NCBI GenBank assembly: GCA_017995695.1
Contig: JAGOIJ010000035.1
Coordinates: forward strand, 1 to 13,140
Source: Candidatus Omnitrophota bacterium
Lineage (GTDB): Bacteria; Omnitrophota; Gorgyraeia; Gygaellales; Profunditerraquicolaceae
DNA length: 13,140 nucleotides
Reading direction: 5' to 3'
Shown: piece by piece, positions 7,154 through 13,140 of the stretch
How the letters are laid out: each line of letters starts with the position of its first letter
How positions within the stretch are numbered: position 1 is the first letter of the stretch
Made by a program: the position numbers and the translations under genes
Notes under the pieces: model-generated
Seen by the model: the letters and a program-made list of their open reading frames with translations, nothing else
Told to the model about the DNA's origin: nothing
Database searches by the model: none

Positions 7154-7480
7154 CTATTTAACAGGACTCTTCTTTAACGAATTAATACCCTTAACCACAA
7201 TAAAGATCGAAAAAGCGACGATAGTAAAGTCGATCACGGTATTAATAAATTGGCCGTAATTAAGCGTAACCGCGGGAGCTGTCAGCGTCGCTTCTTTAAG
7301 AACAAATTTAAGATTTTTAAAATCAACCCCGCCAAGCAGCAAACCAATAGGAGGCATTATGACATCGCCGACTAAAGAGCTGACTATCTTGCCAAATGAA
7401 GCACCGATAACAATACCTACTGCCATATCTACCGCATCGCCCTTGACTGCAAATTCCTTAAATTCCTTAAGAATTGACAT
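7154..7480 (-). CDS. mscL: Large-conductance mechanosensitive channel MscL, short C-terminus
   Basis: This inner-membrane emergency valve opens at near-lytic tension. The N-terminal helix and first membrane helix match MscL closely (SILKEFKEFAVKGDAVDMAVG, then IVIGASFGKIVSSLV and MPPIGLLLGG). The periplasmic loop carries the family tail LNYGQFINTVIDF, and the second membrane helix is at about 75-97. The protein stops at 108 residues, right after INSLKKSPVK, and lacks the cytoplasmic helix bundle that completes the 136-residue E. coli protein. An AGGAGG site supports the ATG at 7480; a GTG immediately upstream is too close to it. It lies between a strong hairpin following the PKD-protein gene and the DUF4197 gene, with which it is probably co-transcribed. 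Confidence 0.95.
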   Translation of the reverse strand: MSILKEFKEFAVKGDAVDMAVGIVIGASFGKIVSSLVGDVIMPPIGLLLGGVDFKNLKFVLKEATLTAPAVTLNYGQFINTVIDFTIVAFSIFIVVKGINSLKKSPVK

Positions 7481-7519
7481 CACCCCTCCTTTGTATTTCC
7501 TGGATAACCTTGTTTAAAC

Positions 7520-7560
7520 ATATCGCATGGCTCGCAAGAATTACGCGAGCCATGCGATAT
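7520..7560. repeat. Perfect 16-bp-stem hairpin between the PKD gene and mscL
   Basis: Bases 7520-7535 (ATATCGCATGGCTCGC) and 7545-7560 are perfect inverted copies with a 9-base loop. It begins 18 bases beyond the PKD gene stop. On the minus strand it is followed by GTTTAAAC rather than a T run, so it is not a classic terminator. It could be a rho-independent terminator variant, an RNA-stabilising 3' end or an attenuator that sets the level of mscL. Confidence 0.7.
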
Positions 7561-7578
7561 ACATGAAAACTTTATTCC

Positions 7579-10068
7579 TTACCGAACCTTAATAATTGAA
7601 ACTGGACTCTCATTCACCCGCGCCTCAAATGAGGACGTCGATGAGCTACAAGGAGTGCCGGAATTATCGTCAACGCGTAACGTGACAGTATAGGTTCCGC
7701 TCTTACTATACGCATGCGTAACTCGTGCGCCCTGCGCAGTCGCTCCATCGCCGAAGCTCCAGTTATAACTCAAAGCATCGCCATCGGGATCAGTTGAACC
7801 TGAACCATCAAAGCGTGTCTCTTTGTCAACGCAACATACCAGATTCTCGCCTGCATCGGCAATCGGACGACCGTTAACCTTGACTCGCGTTGTTGCGGAA
7901 GCTAGCGAGCACGGCGTCCCTTGCTTATCATCGACAGTAACCTGCACGGTATAGACGCCGCCCTTGGCATACGCATGCGATTGCGAAGCGCCGCCATTTG
8001 CTACTGTTCCATCGCCAAAATCCCATGCGTAGAGCAAAGCATCGCCTTCAGGGTCTCTGGCGGCAGCGTTGAACCTTACCGCTGTGCCAACGCAAACACT
8101 TTCTTCGTTATCCAAGGTCACCACCGGCGTACCATTTACCAACACATTAACTGCTGAAGATGAAAGAGAACAACGTGTTCCCTTGCCATCATCCACGGTT
8201 AGAGTTGCTTTATAACGGCCACCAGTAGCGTAATTATGCGTCACCCGGGCGCCTTCGGCAGTTTCCCCATCACCGAAATTCCAGCTGTACTTTAGGTTGT
8301 CTCCCTGGGAACCTGAACCATCCAGTGTAACGGTGCCGCCGGCGCAAGCAACAATATCGTCACCTGCATCAGCAATCGGTTTACGATTCAGCCTCACCGC
8401 AACAGAATCGCTGCTCATAGAACACGATGAATCGCGTCCATCGCTCACGGTCAAACCAACGGTGTAATCTCCCGGCTTACTAAACACATGAGAAACGCTT
8501 TCACCAGAAGCAGTCTCACCATCACCGAAATTCCATGTATAAGTAAGCGCGTCCCTATCAGGATCGCTTGATCTGCCACCATTGAAACTGACTCGTAACT
8601 CCTGATTGGTCGCAAAACACATATCAATATCCGATCCAGCATCAGCTATTGGAGCTGAATTAACATTGATGGTCTTAACCATAGAACCGGTGCTGCAAGG
8701 CGTACCTGCGCCATCATCGACGCCAAGCAAAACTTTGTAGGTCCCGCCTTTTTCGTACGTTTTATTGATTGTCCTACCCTTTCCTTTGGTGCCATCGCCA
8801 AAATCCCACGTGTAGATCAATGTATCAGGCGTATCATCTGTTGTGGAACTTGCGTCAAACGTAATCACGTTCCCCACGCAGGCAGAATCAGGACTGGCGA
8901 AATTAACCTGGGGAGGAGTATTTACCTTAACCTTCTGCGTAGAAATAGAAGTATCGCACTCTAAGGTAGAATTATCTTGAACGGTCAGCGTAACCGTAAA
9001 CTCACCACCGCGCTCATACAGATGTGTCACCACCGGCTCAGTGCTGGTCGTGCCATCGCCAAAATCCCAAAGGTATGTAATCTTCTCTCGATTGGGATCG
9101 TACGAGCTCGTAGCATCAAAAGTGAATTTATTGCATTTTAAATCAGGAGAAACTTTAACCGGAGGAGCCACGCGAGGACGCTCAGCCCTGATTGGCCTAC
9201 CTAACGCATAATACAACGGCAAGATATTACCTTTATCATCTTTAACGCGCACTGCTGCGTTAGCGTATCGTTGCGTCTTTTTGGTAATCACATAGACTGC
9301 CCGACGATCCTGATTGGATGAAACGAGCTCAATGGGCGTAGACGACCATTGCGCACTTGCCGAATCAGCAATCTTATAGGCCCTTCCTGTTAGGGGGTCC
9401 TCAAGAGATCCTACCCCGCCATCAGGATCTAAATCATAATTTTCAACAACGATATTTGAAACCCCAGCAGGGATGCCAACATAAAAATACATTTTGTCGC
9501 CTTCATTAGGCAAGAGGCGAAAAGAAATCTTATCGCTAAAGGCCTCGGCATTGCTAGGATAAATACGAAGTTTAAATAAATTCTGGTCTTCTCCTTCAAG
9601 CGCTTTCGCTACAAGCTTAAATTGAAACACGTTCCCGATCTTTTTACCATCTTCTTTATTGAAAGGACCGAACGTATAATCCTGCCGATCATATTCCGGC
9701 GACTCGCCAAATGTCTGGCTCGCTAAAGGAGTTGCCTTATCGCCATAAACAGCAAATTCCACAACCGTATCCCAGCTTTTTTCCGGGGTAGGTTTCAAAT
9801 CCCTGAAACCTCCGGTATCAGGATCGTTTACCTTAATAATAACTTCTCCCGGAGCATTTTCCGGGACATTGATAAACACCACTTGTTCATGGTCAATATC
9901 ATCAGCGCCATAATAAGTATTTCCTCGCGGCCCAAAAACATAAAGATATTCAGCGCGAGTTCTGTCCTGGGGAATTGTATAGGAGAAAACATTACTGCAT
10001 AATATTCCCGTTAACAGCACTACCGCTAGAACCACAACACTAAACCAACCTACGGCTTTTTGTTGCAT
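7579..10068 (-). CDS. Secreted protein with six tandem PKD domains
   Basis: This 829-residue exported protein has an N-terminal signal peptide (hydrophobic core about 10-25, cleavage near residue 29). Residues about 32-300 form a beta-rich region of unrecognised family, possibly two similar halves. Six PKD domains follow, marked by the W-x-FGDG motif at W334, W421, W512, W596, W682 and W770 (84-91 residues apart). Each domain has a Cys near its start and another near its end (312/371, 397/458, 484/549, 575/633, 659/720, and 745 or 746/807), suggesting one disulfide per domain. PKD domains are Ig-like surface or binding modules. The protein ends shortly after the sixth domain with no sorting signal or membrane anchor. 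The start at 10068 has a strong AAGGAGG site; the in-frame ATG at 10095 does not. The role is probably extracellular or envelope structure, with ligand unknown. Confidence 0.88.
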   Translation of the reverse strand: MQQKAVGWFSVVVLAVVLLTGILCSNVFSYTIPQDRTRAEYLYVFGPRGNTYYGADDIDHEQVVFINVPENAPGEVIIKVNDPDTGGFRDLKPTPEKSWDTVVEFAVYGDKATPLASQTFGESPEYDRQDYTFGPFNKEDGKKIGNVFQFKLVAKALEGEDQNLFKLRIYPSNAEAFSDKISFRLLPNEGDKMYFYVGIPAGVSNIVVENYDLDPDGGVGSLEDPLTGRAYKIADSASAQWSSTPIELVSSNQDRRAVYVITKKTQRYANAAVRVKDDKGNILPLYYALGRPIRAERPRVAPPVKVSPDLKCNKFTFDATSSYDPNREKITYLWDFGDGTTSTEPVVTHLYERGGEFTVTLTVQDNSTLECDTSISTQKVKVNTPPQVNFASPDSACVGNVITFDASSTTDDTPDTLIYTWDFGDGTKGKGRTINKTYEKGGTYKVLLGVDDGAGTPCSTGSMVKTINVNSAPIADAGSDIDMCFATNQELRVSFNGGRSSDPDRDALTYTWNFGDGETASGESVSHVFSKPGDYTVGLTVSDGRDSSCSMSSDSVAVRLNRKPIADAGDDIVACAGGTVTLDGSGSQGDNLKYSWNFGDGETAEGARVTHNYATGGRYKATLTVDDGKGTRCSLSSSAVNVLVNGTPVVTLDNEESVCVGTAVRFNAAARDPEGDALLYAWDFGDGTVANGGASQSHAYAKGGVYTVQVTVDDKQGTPCSLASATTRVKVNGRPIADAGENLVCCVDKETRFDGSGSTDPDGDALSYNWSFGDGATAQGARVTHAYSKSGTYTVTLRVDDNSGTPCSSSTSSFEARVNESPVSIIKVR

Positions 10069-10320
10069 TTCTCCTCCTTTTTTAGTAACGCCCATGGTCC
10101 TCTTTCATGAAAACCATTAACCGACTTTCTTAATCTATATAAAGAAAGCACAAAAAAAGAAAAGACACGGAAATGAGCGAGCTTAGCTGTTAAGGATCCA
10201 GAAATAAAGTATGACTTTTTAACGAGTTATTTCTGACAAATCGGAAAAAACGATTTAACGCTGAAAGAAAACATATTGAAAATAAAAAAGATAACGGAAC
10301 TTAGCACATCCTTATTATAA
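10069..10320 (-). other. Leader region of the PKD gene with several hairpins
   Basis: This non-coding stretch lies between the likely PKD promoter and its start codon, so it should be transcribed as a 5' leader of about 240 nt. Inverted repeats seen are AAATCG/CGATTT (10238-10256, 7-base loop), AGAAATAA/TTATTTCT (10200-10234), CTTTCTT/AAGAAAG (10125-10148) and ATGGT/ACCAT (10094-10117). None matches a riboswitch class I know. The stems are AT-rich and some may be chance. Confidence 0.4.
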
Positions 10321-10341
10321 GCTTTAATATTTGATTGTCAA
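10314..10341 (-). promoter_or_regulatory. Consensus sigma70 promoter for the PKD gene
   Basis: On the minus strand both elements are perfect: TTGACA (10336-10341) and TATAAT (10314-10319), separated by 16 bases. It points to the PKD gene, whose start codon is about 245 bases further on. It lies only 12 bases from the left copy of the 92-bp repeat, so the repeat sits immediately upstream of the promoter. Confidence 0.75.
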
Positions 10342-10353
10342 CGATTTTGTTTT

Positions 10354-10445
10354 GAGCCGTTTTGTCTTTTCTCATTGCGATACTAGCTCAAAAACACATT
10401 GTTTTTGAGCCGTTTTGTCTTTTCATTAATGAAAAGACAAAACGG
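10354..10445. repeat. 92-bp direct repeat, left copy
   Basis: It matches 12934-13025 base for base except at two positions (10364 G versus T, 10382 A versus G). It contains the hairpin GCTCAAAAACA/TGTTTTTGAGC (10386-10410, 3-base loop) and, overlapping its last base, a perfect 36-bp palindrome at 10410-10445 centred on TTAA. The unit GAGCCGTTTTGTCTTTTC occurs twice inside it. It lies between the end of the ClpA-like gene and the promoter of the PKD gene. Confidence 0.95.
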
Positions 10446-10536
10446 GTAGACAGGGAGAAAAATTACTTCTTTTCCAATATTATTAGATTCAATAGATTAT
10501 AGCTACACAACTCTTTAACTATACCGAATTCGTACA
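10446..10536. other. AT-rich spacer downstream of the ClpA-like gene
   Basis: These 91 bases join the left repeat to the stop codon of the ClpA-like gene. I see no open frame, T-run terminator or promoter here. Together with the repeat and the leader it makes up the roughly 470-base gene-free interval 10069-10536. Confidence 0.5.
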
Positions 10537-12825
10537 TTATTGGCAGGTAAACAATAGCTTTTTATCTCTGCTTATTGTAACTAAGATATCTTTTTTCTCA
10601 CAAGATAATAAATATTCGGCCAAAGGTTTTAAGAATTCGTTTTCTATAATCTTATTTATCGCCTTTGCTCCAAATTTAACGCTATACCCTTTTTCTACCA
10701 AATATTCTCTTATTTCATCCCCCAACGAAACTCTGACCCCCTGCGTTTCTAAGCGATTTAAGACCACCCCAATCTTATCTCCCACTATTCTTTCCATCCA
10801 TTCCCGTTTTAAAGGATTAAAATAAATTATCTTATCTATAGCATTTAAAAAGCTTGAGTTAAACCTTTGCTCTACAGCCTTTATCAAGATAGGCCTTACT
10901 CTCTTGCACAATTCATCGTAATTCAAGATCTTTAGATCTTCTTCTCGCAAATCTTCCGAAGTTACATTTGATATTAAAATAAAGGTCGCGTATGAGAAAA
11001 TTACTGTCTCTCCATCCTGGGTTGATAACGCGCCCTTCTCAAATATTTGCCTTAAGAGAGATAACACATCCGGGTGAGCTTCTTCTATCCTATCCATAAC
11101 TATGATTGAGTTAGGATTTGATCGTATGGAACTAATCAATTTACTTTCTTGTTCAAAACCAATATAACCAGGAGCCGCTCCTATCAAGCGATTTATGCTA
11201 GCTTGATCTTTAAATTCAGTCATATCAAAATTTATTAATCTCGTTTCGTCTCCAAGCAAAGCTTTAGTTAATGATTTCGCAAGCTCAGTCTTACCCACCC
11301 CCGCCGGCCCGACAAAGAGAAGTACACCTTCCGGCTTGCTTGAATTAATAAACATGCCCATTTTTATCAAATAAATCGCTTCAAGAAGGCTCTTGATCGC
11401 TTCTTCCTGTCCAATCACCCTCTCTTTAATTCTTTGCTCTAATAAAGAGAGTTCTTTCGTTTTTTCGCCCAAAACATGAGTAATGGGAATTTGTGCAATT
11501 TTTGCAATAATTGCCGCGACATTTTCTGCTGTAACCACTTTATCGCTGCCTTGATCAATCTTTTCGCGGGCACAGGCGTAATCTAAAATATCGATTGCCT
11601 TCCCAGGAAAATGCTTATCTTTAATGTATTCATCGCAACATGTTACTGCCATTTGGACAGCTTCATCCCTGATGATTACACCGTGAAATTTTTCGAATCT
11701 TTCCTTGCATCTGTTAATTATTTCTATCGTTTGGCTAGTGGTTGGCTCATTTACAAAAACTGGCTGAAATCTGCGTTTCAATGCCTTATCTTTTTCGATA
11801 AACTGATGGTTCTCTTTTACGGTCGTAGCCCCAATACAGCGCAAACTTCCTCTTGCCAAGGCAGGCTTAAAAATGTTAGCCGCATCGCTTAAGCCCTTAT
11901 CCCCTCCAGCTCCTACAATCATATGTATCTCGTCGATGAAAAGAATTATGCTGGCGTTCTTTGCGCATTCTTCGATAACACTCTGAATCCTTGATTCAAA
12001 TTCTCCTCGCAAAGTAGTGCCGGCAACTAATGAAGTGATATTCAGCTCAATAATTACGCTATTTTTCAAGATTTCCGGAGCCTTCCCTGCAACAATTAAC
12101 TGAGCGATGCCTTCTGCTATGGCTGTCTTGCCTACCCCGGCCTCCCCAACCAAAAGGGGGTTGTTCTGTTGTTTTCTACAGAGAATTTCGATAGTCGTTT
12201 TAATCTCCTCGTCTCTAAAATAAACGGGGTCAAGCTTGCCTTCATTAGCCAAGATATTTAAATTTCTCCCGAACCTCATTAACGGTAAATCATAATTTTG
12301 CCCCGCAGAATAATACTCTGTTTTTCGTAAGTTCTCTCTTGAGGGGGTATATATTTTAGGAACGCGCATTTTCGCAATCGCCTTTATTAAATCAGAATAT
12401 GTCACCTTATTCAACTCTTCAACAATGACCATCGTTTGTATGCCCGATTCTTTAAAGATGCTGGCAACATCATTGTCTTCAGTTGAAAAGATTGCTTTCA
12501 CGAGATGATAGGGCTCTATTAAATAAGAATTATCCTTTTTTGCCTCTTTATTTGCTAGATCGAAATACTCTTTTTGTTTTTTGCGAATTTCTGGGTTATC
12601 CGGATCGTCAGAATGATTATTAAGCAATTTATTGGATAACCGATTTTTAACTTCATTCTCATCTAAATTAAACTTGTTCTTTATAATAAGCCATAAAGGA
12701 TGCTGAAGATCAATGAGAGCGCGGAATATAAGCTCTTCTTTGATGATTGGGTCGAGCATACAAACGGACGTTTTCTTTGCACGATCTAATAAATCTAGTG
12801 TTTCTTCACTCAAATTAGTACGCAT
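10537..12825 (-). CDS. ClpA/ClpB-like double AAA+ protein with a degenerate second ATPase
   Basis: This 762-residue protein is about the size of ClpA (758). A divergent Clp N-domain (about 1-140) is followed by AAA+ domain 1: Walker A GEAGVGKT (227-234), Walker B ILFIDE (294-299) and paired arginines R351/R352. Domain 2 keeps Walker A GPAGVGKT (506-513) but reads VMDRIEEAHPDV where Clp proteins have DEIEKAHPDV, so the catalytic Glu is R579. The arginine-finger motif FLNRID is FLNAID (A662), and sensor-2 GAR is GAK (K721). Pore loop 1 is GTTLRGE instead of the usual KYRG type; pore loop 2 keeps an aromatic (GYIGFE). There is no long middle coiled coil as in ClpB and no recognisable IGL/IGF ClpP loop. 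The gene stands alone, looks more AT-rich than its neighbours by eye, and is flanked by 92-bp direct repeats. An AGGA site precedes the ATG. A chaperone or regulatory ATPase is likely; the substrate is unknown. Confidence 0.88.
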   Translation of the reverse strand: MRTNLSEETLDLLDRAKKTSVCMLDPIIKEELIFRALIDLQHPLWLIIKNKFNLDENEVKNRLSNKLLNNHSDDPDNPEIRKKQKEYFDLANKEAKKDNSYLIEPYHLVKAIFSTEDNDVASIFKESGIQTMVIVEELNKVTYSDLIKAIAKMRVPKIYTPSRENLRKTEYYSAGQNYDLPLMRFGRNLNILANEGKLDPVYFRDEEIKTTIEILCRKQQNNPLLVGEAGVGKTAIAEGIAQLIVAGKAPEILKNSVIIELNITSLVAGTTLRGEFESRIQSVIEECAKNASIILFIDEIHMIVGAGGDKGLSDAANIFKPALARGSLRCIGATTVKENHQFIEKDKALKRRFQPVFVNEPTTSQTIEIINRCKERFEKFHGVIIRDEAVQMAVTCCDEYIKDKHFPGKAIDILDYACAREKIDQGSDKVVTAENVAAIIAKIAQIPITHVLGEKTKELSLLEQRIKERVIGQEEAIKSLLEAIYLIKMGMFINSSKPEGVLLFVGPAGVGKTELAKSLTKALLGDETRLINFDMTEFKDQASINRLIGAAPGYIGFEQESKLISSIRSNPNSIIVMDRIEEAHPDVLSLLRQIFEKGALSTQDGETVIFSYATFILISNVTSEDLREEDLKILNYDELCKRVRPILIKAVEQRFNSSFLNAIDKIIYFNPLKREWMERIVGDKIGVVLNRLETQGVRVSLGDEIREYLVEKGYSVKFGAKAINKIIENEFLKPLAEYLLSCEKKDILVTISRDKKLLFTCQ

Positions 12826-12846
12826 GTCCTATCCTTTAAACGAACC

Positions 12847-12893
12847 AGCTCAAAAACACATTGTTTTTGAGCCGTTCTATCTTTTCATTGATG
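12847..12893. repeat. Decayed third copy of the repeat module
   Basis: It contains the same hairpin GCTCAAAAACA/TGTTTTTGAGC (12848-12872) followed by GCCGTTCTATCTTTTCATTG, which matches the start of the palindrome in the other copies. The right palindrome arm is then degenerate. It lies 22 bases upstream of the ClpA-like start codon, so its hairpin would fall in the gene's leader or promoter. Confidence 0.85.
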
Positions 12894-12907
12894 AGCAAAC
12901 AGGCCTA

Positions 12908-12950
12908 GCTCCGACTCGGACGGAGCCTCGTCGGAGCCGTTTTTTCTTTT
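12908..12950 (+). repeat. GC-rich alternative hairpin followed by a T-rich run
   Basis: GCTCCGAC (12908-12915) can pair with GTCGGAGC (12930-12937), or its first six bases can pair with CGGAGC (12921-12926). On the plus strand the longer stem is followed by CGTTTTTTCTTTT, so it looks like a plus-strand terminator. No plus-strand gene in this window would need one. It bridges the decayed and the right-hand repeat copies. Confidence 0.6.
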
Positions 12951-13025
12951 CTCATTGCGATGCTAGCTCAAAAACACATTGTTTTTGAGCCGTTTTGTCT
13001 TTTCATTAATGAAAAGACAAAACGG
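12934..13025. repeat. 92-bp direct repeat, right copy
   Basis: This is the partner of the repeat at 10354-10445, offset by exactly 2580 bases with two mismatches. It holds the hairpin at 12966-12990. Its palindrome is longer than in the left copy: 12987-13028 is a perfect 42-bp palindrome centred between 13007 and 13008, extending three bases beyond the direct repeat. The GAGC at 12987-12990 is shared by the hairpin and the palindrome, so the two structures exclude each other. Confidence 0.95.
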
Positions 13026-13130
13026 CTCGAAGTGGACGCCAGGCGAACTACGCAACCCCTTGAAATAAGCCTACTTGTGAAACTCTACCGGAAACGTAGC
13101 ATGGGGGCTTTAATATCCCTAGGCGAGCCG
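13023..13130. other. Unidentified sequence with nested complementary segments
   Basis: No gene is seen. CGGCTCG (13023-13029) pairs with CGAGCCG (13124-13130) and would close a domain of about 108 bases. Inside it CTACG (13048-13052) matches CGTAG (13095-13099), CCCC (13056-13059) matches GGGG (13103-13107), and AAGCC (13067-13071) matches GGCTT (13106-13110). This is more pairing than expected in plain spacer, but I recognise no RNA family. It may continue past the window edge. Confidence 0.3.
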
Positions 13131-13140
13131 ATCAACGAAA

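Noticed and set aside
7520..7560. Ordinary rho-independent terminator
   Set aside because: The stem is strong, but no T run follows on either strand, so I list it as a hairpin rather than a terminator.
11611..11892. 93-codon plus-strand open frame
   Set aside because: It is antisense to domain 1 of the Clp-like gene; the minus-strand protein explains the sequence fully.
10354..13028. Integron cassette with attC sites
   Set aside because: The palindromes lack the GTTRRRY and RYYYAAC core boxes of attC, are perfect rather than imperfect, and no integrase is present.
12847..13028. CRISPR array
   Set aside because: The copies are unevenly spaced, differ in structure, lack unique spacers of constant size, and no cas gene is nearby.
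13026..13063. Frame reading ANYATP then stop, reminiscent of a tmRNA tag
   Set aside because: tmRNA tags normally end in ALAA or similar, and no tRNA-like acceptor or TpsiC arm sequence is visible nearby. The match is only three residues (NYA).
13026..13140. Possible group II intron domain I
   Set aside because: Some phrases look intron-like, but there is no GTGYG 5' end, no domain V and no reverse transcriptase in the window. I could not support the call.

Overview
This window looks like moderate-GC chromosomal DNA from a Gram-negative bacterium. The evidence is two lipoproteins with signal peptides, an AsmA-type envelope protein, several exported proteins and both main types of mechanosensitive channel. 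The mix of families (DUF4197, DUF4337, a PKD-repeat surface protein, a DUF362 ferredoxin protein) recalls uncultivated lineages such as Omnitrophota/PVC-type bacteria. That placement is an impression, since no marker gene is present. Every complete gene is on the minus strand, so transcription runs right to left.

Layout, left to right. (1) Bases 1 to about 120 are AT-rich and encode two RTX calcium-binding nonapeptides on the plus strand. They abut the truncated end of a minus-strand DUF362 gene, and the two genes collide without intact ends, which suggests an assembly chimera or a real recombination junction. (2) 3280 to about 115 is a tight operon: two small lipoproteins, a short MscS channel, a soluble PAS histidine kinase and a DUF362 double-[4Fe-4S] protein. 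It has a TTGACA-type promoter just upstream. (3) 6339 to 3475 is a second envelope group: AsmA-like protein, a 54-residue Pmp3/YqaE membrane peptide, an exported Lys/Glu/Ala-rich helix and a DUF4337 membrane protein. It ends at good rho-independent terminators. (4) 10068 to 6414 holds a secreted protein with six PKD domains, then MscL (short C-terminus) and an exported DUF4197 protein. The PKD gene has a consensus promoter and a leader of about 240 nt with several hairpins. A 16-bp-stem hairpin separates it from mscL.

(5) 10354 to 13025 is the most unusual part. A single AT-rich gene encodes a ClpA-like double AAA+ protein and sits between two 92-bp direct repeats that differ at only two positions. 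Each repeat carries a 25-base hairpin fused to a long perfect palindrome (36 bp on the left, 42 bp on the right). A third, decayed copy and a GC-rich hairpin lie just upstream of the gene. The protein keeps both Walker A motifs and an intact first ATPase. Its second ATPase has Arg in place of the catalytic Walker B Glu, Ala in place of the arginine finger and Lys in place of the sensor-2 Arg. The first pore loop has lost its aromatic residue. It therefore looks like a non-canonical, possibly remodelling or regulatory, Clp-type machine in a repeat-bounded and perhaps mobile cassette.

(6) 13026 to 13140 has no gene but contains nested complementary segments suggesting a structured RNA or another repeat. 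I could not identify it.
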